A stretch of 64,000 bases of DNA, taken from positions 5,167,182 to 5,231,181 of the forward strand of contig CM040445.1 of NCBI GenBank assembly GCA_022749755.1, in the 5' to 3' direction. Each line of letters begins with the position of its first letter. The stretch's first letter is position 1. Below are positions 22,996 through 36,320 of the stretch, piece after piece. This DNA comes from Azadirachta indica (lineage: Eukaryota; Streptophyta; Magnoliopsida; Sapindales; Meliaceae). The position numbers and the translations under genes are program-made. A model generated the notes under the pieces. That model was not told the origin of the DNA and made no database searches. It worked only from the letters and a program-made list of their open reading frames with translations.

Positions 22996-25900
22996 GTAAT
23001 TTCCCACAAATGGTGTTAACTGTTGATACCGAAAAAATTATAACTCATGATATCATACAATACAAATTGAGGGAAGAGAAAAATTTCTGATCACTGAAAC
23101 ATGGCAAAGTTACCCCTTTTATGGTTCGGTACCTATATATATATATGTGTGTGTGTGTGTGTATAGACAATTTTCCTTTTTTTAATAGCATTAGGAATTT
23201 GAATTTACATTGAATTCAGAAGGTATCCCACAAAATCCTAACTTGCCTTAAGTTAAAACTTTCCGAATTTAACTTTTCTTTTTTCGCAAGAATTTCTTTT
23301 CTGGTCAGACTTACCCGTGGAACACCTGATCAAGAACATATCAAGCTAACTTGATCAAGACATTGGAAGGCTGACCAGGTATTGGGCCTGTTAACGTGAA
23401 ATCCATTGATCCTATGATCCTAACACCATCTTCCTAAACAATAATAATCAAATATATGTTAAAACATTTTCTTTTTACCTAAAATTATTCAAGAAAAAGT
23501 AAGTTATTAATATGTCTATACAAAAATTTTTAATTTCTAATTAATTGATGAAAGTAAATTTCTTAAAATGATTTACTATGTGCATATCTATAGATATATT
23601 AAAATATTTGTGTCCGTACCATATTTTAAACAAATATTATATAGCTTTACCTTATTTGTTTTTATATTTACTATATCTTAATGAATTCTATAATTAAATG
23701 ATTTTGTATCTCTATTATGCTTGTTCAATCTGATATAATGGAGTTTTCTGAATTCACATTTATTTAATCGACAAATAGGTAATTGTATAGAATTTTATTA
23801 ATAGTCTGGTAGTAGAGACTAAATTGTTAAAATTGAACAAAATATGTCTTACTCTATTTTTTCTTAAAATTTAGAGACTAAAATATTATTACCCGATTTG
23901 AGTTGTTAAAGATAAATTTTTAATTACTGAAATTTCTATTAAATGACTAAAACAATTGGATAAAGATACGAAAGATCAATGATAATTTTCGTAGAGATGT
24001 TTTTTAGATGAAATTATGCTAAATCTTAGAGAAGGTATGTGATAATATCTCTATATGTATAGTGGGATATCACGACAAATATCTACTAAACTTTGTAAAA
24101 ATCACGTGTAAGTAAAATATTAGGTACTATTATTAGGTGACTTTAGGTATATTTGAAATTGAAATATTGTGAACGTAAGATATCTACAAAAAATTCTAAT
24201 TACAATAATATAAATATATTTCAAATGCTATCGTTTATAGTTTTAAACAAATAATTGTAAAGTAAACTAGTGTGTGTGTGTGTGCACGTCGCTATATATA
24301 TATATATGTTGAATTAGATAGTTATTGAAAATATTTTTTAGCATAAATGTCACTATTTTCAAATATAACTATTGATCTTGCAAATTCGTTAAAGAATGAC
24401 TTACTACCACGTGGACATCACGTGTATTTAAGGAATGACTTATTGCCACTTGAACATCATATGGAACAAATTTCAATCAACAAACACAATTTTTACACTG
24501 CAAGAGACACGTCAATGTTGAAAAGTCTACATGATCTAGCTCGATATCAATCTTGAACAATGCTACTGAGGTTGCTATCCTCCTCGGTTCTGCTCTTACT
24601 ACACTAGAAAATGGTTAGTGGGCGCCAATGATGTACCAATGAAATTCCTTCGACATTCAAGGTAGTTATGGCGACATCGGAGAAAATGTATCGAAAAGTA
24701 TCTGTAAAATTTTTTAGAGAACCTTGTATGTAAAAGAATGGTGTAAGTATAGAAAATCTCCTACCTCTTTCTCACTCTTGCAACTTGTAATGCATAAAGC
24801 TTGTGTATTGGTGTTGATTAGGATCCCATGTGATCTACTGGGTTCAGCCACTAGGAATATAGTGTCCATGTATTTGCTATTTCCCATGAGTGGCTTCTTT
24901 AAGAAGGAAACACGCCTGATGCTTGTTTAATTTATATGTTTGACGCTCATTGGTTCTGCTGATGAAACTTGTCCACATATCCCTTCCCAAATGTCACAAA
25001 ATCCCTTGGTGGATATAGATGATGCCATGCTAGTCAACTTAACCTTTTTAGCCATTTCATCCTTGGACAATGCTTATTCAGCTTATTAGGTTTCCATAAT
25101 GATTGTTATCAGTTCTTCCTAATTTCAAGTTAGGGTCTTTCGAATCCCATATCATTAGGTTTCCATAGCCAAGTTTACCACTTACCAGATGGACTTCTTC
25201 CATAGAGTCATGATCCTTAGTCGAGGTGATCACTCGTAATAGATACTTGCCACATGGGTCTTCTTCTATGACTCCACCTGATACACTATTTTACTAATAA
25301 TAACAATCAAAATATCAAAATGACTAAGATTGTTGTCATTGATGTTTGTTTAAAATTTAAAAATAGAAATATTGAATAATTGAAGATGATTCTAAGAAAA
25401 AAAAACATGAAGAAGAAATATATTTATATATATTAGTTGGGCATTAATTTATCTTTTTAATAGATCACTAGTTTTTATTAGATCTAAGGAACTATTAGAT
25501 ATAATTCTTTTCCTTCTACATTAGTGTCGTGAATTTTAAATGTTTGAATTATAGAATATAGTGCAACTATTTTAAAATTTTTATTTGAATAATATGTATA
25601 AAAATAAAATTATTAAATACAATGATCAAATAGATGTTAAAACATTTTCTTTTTACGTGCTATTATTCAAAGAAAATAAGTTATTAATACATCCATACAA
25701 AAAAGAATTTAATTCTAATTAATAGACGAAACTAAATCTCTTAAAAGGATTTACTCATTAAATATTATTAAACAAACAAACTCTATTGTGTTGACTCATG
25801 AAATTATTTTCATGTTGCTAGGCTTTTGTCATACCTCCACTTTTTTTTAATAAACAAGTATTTAAGTCATTTTATTAATTTTATAAATTAACTGGTCAAC

Positions 25901-26018
25901 AGTCATAATTTTACTATGGACTAATTTGAAAGGTATGTGTTAATTTTGGAAACCTATTTATTTATACAAGATTTTTACAAACTTTAGGGGAAGTGTCTGT
26001 TAATATTCTATATATATA
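22996..26018. other. AT-rich repeat-derived DNA between the gypsy remnant and a TIR element
   Basis: No gene is supported. A (TA)n-(TG)n tract lies at 23133-23164 and a (TG)n-(TA)n tract at 24270-24308. Two related segments at 23445-23590 and 25620-25770 are direct repeats (see that entry). The piece 24340-25270 is less AT-rich and may be old transposon sequence, but I recognise no domain in any frame. Confidence 0.4.
23445..25770. repeat. Pair of ~150-bp direct repeats 2.2 kb apart
   Basis: Segments 23445-23590 and 25620-25770 share atgttaaaacattttctttt followed by tattattcaagaaa-like, aagttattaat and a ttctaattaat block, in the same orientation. They could be the remains of terminal repeats of an old element spanning 23.4-25.8 kb, or two copies of one dispersed repeat. 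Confidence 0.5.
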
Positions 26019-27899
26019 GGAGTTTTAATATATACCTCTCCTGAGGTTTAGCCTTTTAACACCTAAAGAGAAATTTTGAAGAAATACACACTTACTTTCC
26101 CTAAAAACATCCATTGCCATCCAAAATTACATAAAAGATATATATACCCTTCAGTTGCCATTTTTTAAATAAAGACAGTAGAAAACAACAAATCAAAAAT
26201 TAGTTTTGGTTGGGATTTGCAGAGATCACTGTATATTGATATCTAATAAATAACAAAGTGATTTAAGGATAATAAGAAGTAAACCTTAATAACATCAAGG
26301 TAATGGATAAATCTGAAACAACATATTAGTCAGTCAAGTAATGCATCGTTATTTTTAGCATGAATTTCAAAGAAAGAATGGGAAAAATATCCAGAAGAGC
26401 AAGTATTATACAACAATAAATTAACCTACCAACTATAAGCAATATTTCAATAACATTGAATTTGTTTCCTAACATCTGAAGAATGAAAGAAAATTTTAAA
26501 ATTCATACATGTAAAATCTTAACATTGATTAATTTGTTAAATTCTAATATGAAGGACAATAGTTTTCAGCCACTTTTATAATGTAAGCCAAATGTAATTG
26601 ATATTAGCACACTATGTAGATGTTAAACTACATTAATAGCCAATTCATTGATAAACATCACTGACAATTATATTTTAGACAAGTAGTTAGTATATAAATT
26701 TTGTAAAAAGAACACAAATAAAAACTACATAACACAAATATTTTCAAACATCAAAACATAACCTCAGAACATGCTTGTCATATTTCAAAATCAAACACGC
26801 AAGAGCTTTGCATCCAAGTTTAGCACACTTACTTGATGAATATTTGCACGTATAACAAGAAGATAAATAATTAAGAATCAGTTTATACAAGAGATGTTAA
26901 CAGAAAGTAAACAAGAAAACATAACAAGCATATACAATGTCCAACATCTTATTTGTGATACATAACAATACCAGTTTAAGTAAAACAAATCACTTAAAAG
27001 TTAAAGAAAGAAAAAGTAAAATTTTACACAATTCAAAATTTTTTATATGTAAAAGATTACACTCAACATTTCATTAATACTAGTAAAATTTTCCAAAATG
27101 TTTGGAAAGAAAAAAAAGTAAAATAGATTTCTCTCCAACTTTTCTTCTTAATCAATTTTTGATACATGCACAAACTCTTTAAACCCATAAACACACCTGC
27201 CCAACAAATAACTCTTTCCATCTCAAATACAATATAAATCGGTTATTATTCGGTTTTGTTATGAACATCCACATAATTATGAACACCAATAACATATACA
27301 AGTAAGAAAATTAGTACACATATGAAACAATCAAATAGTTTGTTTACTTTGTTGAATCAATAGAATCCTTGGTTGAATAAATTTCCAAACTTGATTACAG
27401 TTCTTTGAAAATCCAAAATGACACTATTTAGCTCAAATCGGATTACAGATATTTGAAGATCCAAAATAGCACCATTCAGTTTAAATCGATTCAAGTATTG
27501 ATTTTCTCTCATTAAATATATACTTATATAGGCAAGTAATGGCATGAAAAAATAGCTCCAAGTTTCCTCTGTAGCTTGACCCTTATATTTATCTTGCAAG
27601 AGAGATAATTAATTTGATAGAAATTAACTTGAAGATCAGAGATTGCGTGCGTATTTTGGTTCGAGAGTTTGGGTACATGGATGTCTCCAAAGTTAAGGTA
27701 ACTCATCTATTAATGATTTCTCACTTGCAAGGTTAAATCAAACACTAAAAACAAAAGTAATTATTTCTTTACCATAATACCCCTCAAACTAATAGTTCAC
27801 TAACGATAATGAATGTTTTCAGCGGAGGTAAGTGTGAACTCTAAAATTCTCTTTAAGTGTTAAAAGGCCAAATCTTAGGGGAAGTATGTGTTAAAATCC
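26019..27899. mobile_element. Non-autonomous TIR element, Mutator-like candidate
   Basis: Ends are inverted copies of each other for roughly 100 bp: left ggagttttaatatatacc then tcctgaggtttagccttt; right, reverse-complemented, ggattttaacacatactt then cccctaagatttggcctttt. The flanks read atatatata on both sides, which fits a 9-bp target duplication but is low-complexity and so weak proof. The 1.9-kb interior has no transposase similarity; a ~65-bp unit is repeated near 27385-27490. The terminal sequence is related to that of the element at 36755-37735, so both belong to one family. Confidence 0.65.
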
Positions 27900-29043
27900 A
27901 TATATATATATATATATATATATTACATTTACGGGCAAACAAATGAATGACGAATGCCCAACATTGAATATATTGCAAATATTTTGAAGAGAAAAGACAA
28001 AATGAATGGAACAATGCTTTACACAAAAAGGAATTCTATATTAGTCTGAATGCCCAAAAATTTATTTGACAAGTCTATAAATTACGCAGGTCTTATGTCG
28101 TTTTAAATAGCTCTAATTCAATACATAAAGGTCTGACAAGAATTTGTTTTTGATATTTTAGACTGCAAGAATCTTGTAAATGTGTGCGTAAAAGATGTGA
28201 CAAAAAAAATATATTATTTTCTGTTTGTATATATGTAAATGATATGTTAACTATTACATTTACTAAATTATCGTCGTCATCTAACTTTGTTATTGACAAT
28301 TTTGATTATATATTTTGAATATTTAACAATTTTGATATTGGTACGAAAGACCGCCTTAATAGTTTTTTTCTAAAAATTCTTTTGCTTAATTATTTCTATT
28401 ATTTATGATATTTTTAGTTTACAAAACTTTTAAATTCTGGGTTCCCGTGACCGCATGTTGTTGTGGTACGTAATCATGACTCTAGAGGAAAAGTTAAAAA
28501 TCCAAAGCGTGTACGTGTTCAATTCAAATCTCAACAGAAGAACCAGAATCAATTAAATTAAATGAATATCATAATATCCAAATCATTTTCATAAATTAGG
28601 GCAGCAAATGTTAGGTGTCATCTACTCTGCAGCTCTAAGTGAGTTTTGTCCTTAACACCATTTTAGTAGGTACGCTGTACCTTTCCAACAAGACCAAAAT
28701 ACTAAATAAAATCAGAGTTGCTTAAATTGATAAAACATCCAACTTTCATATCATTTTGGCTGACGAACAGAATCTCTGTGATGGGACGTTTGAAGCCCAC
28801 CAACAACACGAAAGAAAATGACACATAAAAGATTACACAGCAATTTCAGGACTGGATTGAAAGTAAATGTCCAATCAGAGGCTGAATGTCTCATTTTTTT
28901 TAGATTTTATTGATATTTTCGTTATCTTCTTGTAAAACAGATTAAACTTACCGACTGCTTATTATATACCATATAAAACTGCAAGCAATAATAAGGGTAC
29001 AGCAGAGTTCTCATCTTCTCATTCTAGTAATTAAGCAGATGGA
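27900..29043. other. Downstream spacer of copy B with an exon-4 relic
   Basis: A (TA)n tract follows the TIR element at 27899-27924. The rest is AT-rich spacer, apart from a short stretch at 28838-28880 that resembles part of 4CLL exon 4 (separate entry). Confidence 0.45.
28838..28880 (-). pseudogene. Relic of 4CLL exon 4
   Basis: The plus-strand words gcaatttcaggactggattg and aagtaaatgtccaatca match exon 4 of the neighbouring ligase genes (gcaatttcaggattggattg, aagtaaatgttccaa). The similarity is short and ends inside the exon. It suggests leftover sequence from the unequal exchange that built the array, or from a lost copy. Confidence 0.5.
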
Positions 29044-31932
29044 TCATAATTTAGACGAACTGTTAGAGACAGCTTGACTGACCAGCTCCCTCCTTAAGAG
29101 TTTCCCAGAAGGGGATTTTGGAATTGAATTGATAAAAGCAACGCGTCTTATCTTCTTGTATGGTGCGACCTACAACAACAACAAAGCAAATATCATAAAA
29201 CATGTGATATTGCTTCGGGATTTTACACCATATTAAAGAAAATTGATTGATGATATGCTAATGTTAGTATATGCCTTTGGAACAATAGCATTATTGCAAT
29301 TAACCAGAGTTCTGAACTCAGAAGCATGCCTGTTTTGCAACAAAATCCATTACTTGACCCTCAGTGATATTGCTTCCCGGTTTTCTCACCACAAAGGCCA
29401 TGGGAATTTCGCCTGCGTCGTCGTCAGGGTATCTGCTTGGAAAGAAAACTGATAAATGAGAGATGGGACTTCTCAACCATTATCAATTAGTAAAACCAGT
29501 GGGCTTAACCTACTTATATCAGCCACATCCTATGTTCAATGTTGTTATGCCTACAGAAAGATACGATGAAATTTTCTATTATAAAAAATGTTCTTAAGTA
29601 TTGAACAACAGACGCATTGCAGATATAAGTGAATTAGTGACCAAGGAATTTTTTAGTTTTTTTCAGCAAGTTAACCGTTATAATACCACACTGGGAATAG
29701 TAAACACAAAAAAAAAAAAAAAAAAAAGCCCGCAAATGTAGATATATGAAAGATGGAAAAGGAAATGGCATCCAATGCATACGGAATCACAGCAGCATCG
29801 GCAATTTCAGGATTGGATTGAATCAACTGTTCCAATTCAGCCGGTGGAACCTGCCAGAAAACTCCAGATAAAACAGGATGACATATTCAACTACGGCCAT
29901 ATGTTTATGATGATAATTGATGAATGCTACACCGTAAAGATTAAGAGTTTAATTAAATCACCTGATAACCCTTGTATTTTATCAATTCCTTTAACCTATC
30001 AATAATGAAGAGAAAACCATCAGAGTCAAAATAACAAAGATCCCCAGTCTTTAACCAGCCATCTGAATCCAAGATCTCAGTAGTAGCCTTGTCATTTCCA
30101 ACATAACCTGCCATAAACCATAATTGTTCTATGATCATCAAACAAGAAACTTTGTGATTCTTCGGCCTTTTAGATGGTCAAAGTAAGCCCAAGTAATTGA
30201 GAGAGATGGTAGCAAAGTAAATTATCAAAAGGTTTCCTTTCAGACGGTAAAAGTATAAAAATCTGAAAGGAAAAAGACAGAAAGGTCCTTGCTCTGTAGC
30301 AGCTCCCTGATCCTTCTTTGTGAAAAGGAAATATCTGCAGGTTTTCCAATTTTTGTCACGGACCTCGAACAACATCCAAGAATTTGTGTTGTGTCGAGTG
30401 TTTATTAGCTGATCCGGTTAAGGTTTTGAGAAAAGGTCAAACTACAAGAGATGAAGTAGCAGGTCTAATCTAGCGAGGGTATGGAGAAATATATTCAACC
30501 AAAAGAGCAGCAGAGTGCCAAAGAGAATAAGCCAATCAGGGTAAGGAAATCTACTTAGAACATATTTGTGCCGTGAATATTGTTCAGCCACTAATATTAT
30601 AGGAATGGTTTCCTTACCTTTCATGACTGCCGGTCCTCGCAACAACAGCTCCCCTTTCTGGCCTGGAGGCAAAGCTTCTCCAGTAACAGGATTAACAATC
30701 TTGGCTTCCGTTAGTTCAGGTAGACGACCAACAGAACCGTGCTTTTCTGCCTCTTTATTCCCCCTGATTTCTGCCCCCAATCCACCCTCAGTCATAGCAT
30801 ATCCCTAAGTGAAATAAGGAAAATACGATTATGATCTTCATGTGAACTACAAATTGCAGAAAACAAGTTTATGTTTAGGGATCACCTGCCAAATTTTAAT
30901 GTTAGGAAATTTCTCCTGGAACTTCTCGGAAACCTCTTTACCCAGTGCAGCGCCGCCACAGCGGATAAAATACAGCGAGCTAAGATCATACGTTTTAGTT
31001 AAGTCGGATTTTGTCAGAGCCACAACTATCGGCGGTAAAACAGGCAAGAATGTAATTTTATACTTCTCCACAGCCTTTAACATTGTTTCAAAATCAAACC
31101 TCTTCATCAACACCGAAGTCTGACCCATACAAACGTTCTTCATTAAGACAAAAAATCCGTAAACATGAAACAGAGGCAGCATCAATAACTGAACCAGCTT
31201 CGGCATTGACGGTTCAATATCATTAATTCTGTAGTTGTCATTGTTAATTATCGCAAGTACAGCAATCATGTTTCGGTGAGTCAACAACACTCCCTTCACT
31301 TTTCCTGTTGTTCCAGAAGAGTAAAAAATAGCTGCAGAGTCGGATTGGTTTATTATGGGAGCAGAATTCGTAAAATTGACGATGCCGTTTTCGTTTTGAT
31401 TTGATAATAAGGAGAGGAACTTGGGCGAGTCGATCAGGATAGTACGGAGATTGGGTGGAAGTTTGTGTGAGGTCTGTGAAGTGGTGAAAGCAATGGTAGG
31501 TTTGCAGATATGGATTTGGTGCGAGATTTCTGAAGCAGAACTGAGGGGGTTGGCCGGAGAGATGATGACGCCGATGGAGAGGAGAGAGAAATGGAGAACA
31601 GGTATTTGGAAAGAGGAGGGGCAGAGGATAAAAGCTACATCGTTTTTGGAGAGGGAATACTGTTTTTGCAGGGAAAAAATGAGGGAGTTGGTTTGACGAA
31701 GGAAGTCGAGATAGGTGAATCGTTGACCGGTGACGGCATCAATAAGAAACGTGGTGGAGGAAGTGGTGGTGGAAATGTTGGAGTGGAGGAGAGAGAGAGC
31801 GAACTGTGCGACGGAGAGTGGCTGAGATGGTGGCGGGAGTGTAAAGCTTGGCCTCAGGCTGTGGAATGTTTTGGTAAGCGAACAAAAACCGCTCTTTGGA
31901 TCGATTAAACTGTTGGTATCTGTTTTCGCCAT
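29044..31932 (-). CDS. 4CLL: 4-coumarate:CoA ligase-like, peroxisomal (copy B)
   Basis: Same six-exon plan as copy A: 31932-30886, 30804-30618, 30107-29962, 29850-29783, 29432-29330 and 29169-29044, giving 558 residues without any break. Seen motifs are [11 protein letters not shown] (ATP P-loop), [36 protein letters not shown] and [11 protein letters not shown] with the catalytic lysine. It ends SSSKL, a type 1 peroxisome signal. Exon 2 is 9 bp longer than in A. In the adenylate-binding motif that reads GYGLTEGG in A, this copy has GYAMTEGG; the essential T and E are kept. The last intron has a GC donor (CAG then GCATGC) at 29329. The most similar neighbour in sequence is copy A. Expression and substrate cannot be judged here. 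Confidence 0.93.
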
Positions 31933-33085
31933 AAAAAAATTAAATGAGATTCAAATCAAAGAGAGAGACGGGAGAAGAGGGAGAGGAGGAGGAGGAGGAG
32001 GAGGCGAAAATAGGATAGGAATAGGACTGCTTCGTTAGGTGATTATTGATTATTTGATATTTGTGATTCCCAATCATGTCTGAAATAACGTACACAGTAA
32101 TAGAAAAATTTGACCCCACGCTTCTAATATAATAGGAGTGTGTTCCCTTCACCATAGCGTGCGGCTTTCTTTATTCCCTTTAAATTCATATATTTAAACT
32201 AGAGGGATATTATCAAATTTCTCCCCTGAGGTATTAATTTTTATCAGTTAGATTGAAAGTATGCCGATTGTATCAAACACCTCCCCTTGACCGTTTTGTT
32301 GGAGGGCAAACAAGTAAAATATTAATGGGTTGACAATTGGCATCAAATTGGCAGGAAGCAAATCGTCACTTAGTGTGTAAGCAATTAAACCCAAATCGAT
32401 TTTTTCCATATCTCACCCCAAATCGCTCTATGCATCTATGATAATCTAGAAATCTAGCCCAAAACTGTGTTAATCTTAAAAATGGTAGCTAGAATGAGAT
32501 TAGAAATGAGATTAGAGGCGAATTAGGCACCAATTCGATGGATTGTTAGCGATATATATGAAGAGTGCGAAGCCCATTTCAGTTATGCCTAATATTTCAT
32601 TCGATAAGTGTGTTTTGCATCTTGGTGAAATGGATTTGGGGAAAATTGACTATATTACATACATACAATAGCAAATCACAATGACAACCAGGTATTGGCA
32701 TTGATTAGGGTTTTCTTCAATATTATGTATGTTTAATTCAAGTAATATGTAAATCGATTTTATTTACTATCTCATGCAATATTAGGTTTATTTTGATTTG
32801 GTGTATGTTTGATTCAATTATTATGTAACGCGATTTAATTCACCGTCTCATGCAATATTGAGTTTTTTTGGATTCGATATATGTTTGATTCAATTATTCT
32901 GTAAATCGATTTTATTTACTATCTTATGCAGTATTGGGCTTATTTTTATTCGATGCGTGTTATATATATATATATATATATATATTCGATTTGATGCATT
33001 TTGATTCATTGGTGTAAGCTGGTTCTGATGAATAGTATACAATAGAGTCAAATCTGTGATTTTTGTAGAAAAGATCCAGGAATTG

Positions 33086-35395
33086 TTATGTTTCCTCCGT
33101 GAGCTAATCAGCAATGCCTCTGATGCAAGTATAAAATACCCCACTCTTTCAAAATTTAACTACATCTTAACCCTATCATGTATGAATTAATTATAGTTTT
33201 TGAAATTTCGATACCTCTATTCCTTATTCTATGAATTAATTATAGTTTTTGAAATTTCGATACCTCCATTGCTTATTCTAACAAAATAAATGTTTGAAAT
33301 TGGAGTTCATTAAACACAAAACTGTAATTTTATTTTCGATTTTGTACTTAAAATTCTAAATACACTATTTTTTCTGTAAGGAATATACTTAGAAGGAACT
33401 AGCATAATAGAACTATGATTGCTTTGTTAAATGAATTTTTGACATTAAATTATCTGTTGCTTTATCATATGAATTTTGAATTGAGATTGGTGGTCTGGTA
33501 TTGCTAAAATGAATCATGTTACTATAGTTGGAATACTTGTGTAACATCCCTAATTTTAAGAAATTTCAATAGAATTTCTGTTATAATATAGTATACGTCA
33601 AATATATAATTCTATAAATTTTTAAAGTTTCACTTTAAATATCTCCAACAAAATTTAAATACCAACTCTTACATCTCATTGATTCACACAAAAGATGCTC
33701 AGTTCCACAACTTCTAAAATCCATATATGAACATGAAAATTACATCAACACTACATGTTGTAAAATTTTTATTTTTCTCTTAATATTACACATAGTTTTA
33801 AAGGTAACAAAGTTTTAATCCTGGAGTATTCTTTGCTTTTTGTTTACAAATCCTCAGTATTACCTAAACTTGAAAAGTAGGGGTGAGTTAATGTCCAGTA
33901 GATATTTATACACAAAGGCAGTTTTAAAACTTATGATAAACAAATTTGAACACAAAAGACTTCTTAATTCCAAACAAAAAATTTAGTAAGATATCAAACC
34001 AAAATTTTAATTTCAATATTCATACAAATAACATAAAACACATTAATTCCATCATAAAAAAAGGTTTCATAAATTTTACGCTTGCGTATTTTACGGGCAT
34101 TATTCTGAAAGACCGCCGCCCCAAAAACTGGCCATACATACTTTAGGAGTATTATTCCCAGGGACCGTCGCCCTAGACAGAAACATACTTTAGAGGCATT
34201 ATTCTCAGGGACTGTTGCCCCAAACACCGGTGCCACATCACAACAATAACCATGGCCATCACATTTTTTTTTTATCAAAAACATTCACAACATTTCCATA
34301 CAACTCACACATTTATAAAAATACAACTCGCATTGATACAATTTTCTTGTTGTATTTAAAAACTTAACGTTCATTTAAAATTACCTTTTAAATCCGATTC
34401 GAAAAACAATTAATTAGATCAACATGTAATAATTCAGAAATTTCATACGCATTTATCAAACATTAACTATAACAAAACACCTATTTTTCAGATTTCGAAA
34501 TTAAAATCTACCAAATGCATATAAATACGTACTTGACAAACGTGTCACAATTTTATTACTCTATCGACTTTTCTATCTCTTTCGAATCATCTCCTAGTAT
34601 CAATTTAACAATAATAGTAAAAATAATGATCCAATAATAATAAGTAACAATTTAAACTTAATCATTCAAAAAATATTTATACATATGTATTTAAACACAT
34701 ATCTATATACTAATTTTTAAATTAAAAATTGTCATGCAAAATATGAAATTAAAACCGAATCTGCTTTCTTCCTCCCCTATTTTCCTGCTTACTAAAACAC
34801 AATATACATACACAATATACATATATACATTTATATAACTATAACCACCACAATCTTTTATTATTATATATATATATATATATATTAGTATTTTACACGT
34901 GCTAGAGCGTCCTTAAATCGATTGAAACGAAATAACATCTGACCTGTCAAACTTCAATTAAATCTTTTAACTTCTTTTTTAATACTTTTTACTTACAACA
35001 AAACTTATATTATCCAATAATTTTATTTTTTTAAAATCAAAACATATTCACCCTAATAAAACCTTTTGAAAGATAAAAATAAAATTAAAAATAAATATAT
35101 CTATCTTATAAGTTTTAAACTGTTATGTCATAATATAAGATAAACATATTTAGTATGTATATTCTAATTAAAGCAACAACCCAGGGTATTACAACTTGGA
35201 GGAGAAGAGATTGAATTCAATAGCTATCTTATCTACCTCTGGACTGAGAAAAAGGTCAGTGATGATGAAGATGAAGAAACAAAGAAGAAAGAAGAAGGAG
35301 AAGTCAAGGATGATGAGGACAAAGAGAATAAGGGCAAAAAGTAGAAGGTTGAGGAGGTAATCCATGAATGGCAACTCTTCAACATGCAAAAACCC
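33086..35395 (+). pseudogene. HSP90: Captured HSP90 fragment, copy 1 (split by the solo LTR)
   Basis: The first part, 33086-33127, encodes FLRELISNASDA, the conserved N-terminal helix of HSP90. After about 400 bp of non-coding DNA, the reading continues across the LTR insertion: LEYLEE-like sequence resumes at 35194, followed by SYLIYLWTEKKVSDDEDEE and an acidic/lysine linker, a TAG, then KVEEVIHEWQLFNMQKPF. In a normal HSP90 about 140 residues lie between these two parts; they are missing. This is a captured gene piece, not a chaperone gene. Confidence 0.85.
33540..35193. mobile_element. Solo LTR (Ty3/gypsy type) inside HSP90 copy 1
   Basis: Begins TGTAACATCCC and ends GGGTATTACA, the usual ends of many plant gypsy LTRs, and is flanked by an exact 5-bp duplication acttg (33535-33539 and 35194-35198). 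Removing it joins ggaatacttg to gaggag, which matches the uninterrupted second copy at 36090. Length is 1654 bp. Near 34085-34225 a ~50-bp unit with attattc, agggaccgtcgcccc occurs three times. No gag-pol sequence is present. Confidence 0.88.
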
Positions 35396-35509
35396 TTTTG
35401 AATAAAGAGGTAAACCGATTTTATTTACTATCGCAAGCAATATTGGGTTTTTTTTTTCGATAATATCCCCTGATTCAATTTATATGTAAATCAATTTTAC
35501 TGCTATCTC

Positions 35510-36320
35510 ATGCAATATATATATATATATATATATTCGCTTTGATGCATTTTGATTCACTAGTGTAAGCTGGTTCTGACAAATGGTACACAATAAAGTC
35601 AAATCTATGATTTCATATAAAAGATTCAGGAATTGTTATGTTTCCTCTGTGAGCTCATCAGCAATGTCTTTGATGTAAGTATAGAATACCCCACTCTTTC
35701 AAAATTTAACTACATCTTAACCCAATCATGTATGAATTAATTATAGTTTTTGAAATTTCGATACCTCCATTGCTTATTCTATGAATTAATTATAGTTTTT
35801 GTAATTTCGATACCTCAATTGCTTATTCTAACAAAATAAATGTTTTTGACATTGGAGTTCATTAAACACAAAACTGTAATATTGTTTATGGTTCTGTACT
35901 TAAAATTCTAGATACATTATTTTTTTTATAAGGAATAAACTTAGAAGGAATTAGCATAATGGAACTATGATTGCTTTGTTAGATGAATTTTTGACATTAA
36001 ATTATCTGTTGTTTTATCATATGAATTTTCAATATGAGATCGGTGGTCTGGTATTGTTAAAATGAATCTTGTTACTACAGTTGGAATACTTAGAGGATAG
36101 GAAATTGAAGGATCTTGTGAAGAAACGCTTAAAATTCAATAGCTATCTTATCTACCTCTGGACTGAGAAGAAGTTCAGTGATGATGAAGATGAAGAAACA
36201 AAGAAGAAAAAGGAAGGAGAAGTCAAGGATGATGAGGACAAAGAGAAGAAGGGTAAGAAGTAGAAGGTTGAAGAGGTAACCCATTAATAGCAACTCATCA
36301 ACATACAAAAACCCTTTTGG
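35510..36320 (+). pseudogene. HSP90: Captured HSP90 fragment, copy 2
   Basis: A second copy of the segment at 32940-33539 plus 35194-35395. It has a damaged FLRELISNASDA (read FLCELISNVFDV, 35644-35678). From about 36085 it has LEYLEDRKLKDLVKK, IYLWTEKKFSDDEDEETK and an acidic linker ending at a TAG (36261-36263), then KVEEVTH and QLINIQKPFW after further stops. The 64-codon open frame at 36069-36263 is only this fragment. Copy 2 keeps RKLKDLVKK, which copy 1 lacks. Confidence 0.85.

Noticed and set aside
34085..34225. Three ~50-bp repeats considered as a CRISPR-like array
   Set aside because: Only three diverged units inside a gypsy-type LTR of a plant genome, with no unique spacers of constant length.
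36069..36263. 64-codon frame as a small acidic protein gene
   Set aside because: It is the HSP90 linker region of a captured fragment inside a transposon; the similarity extends outside the frame.
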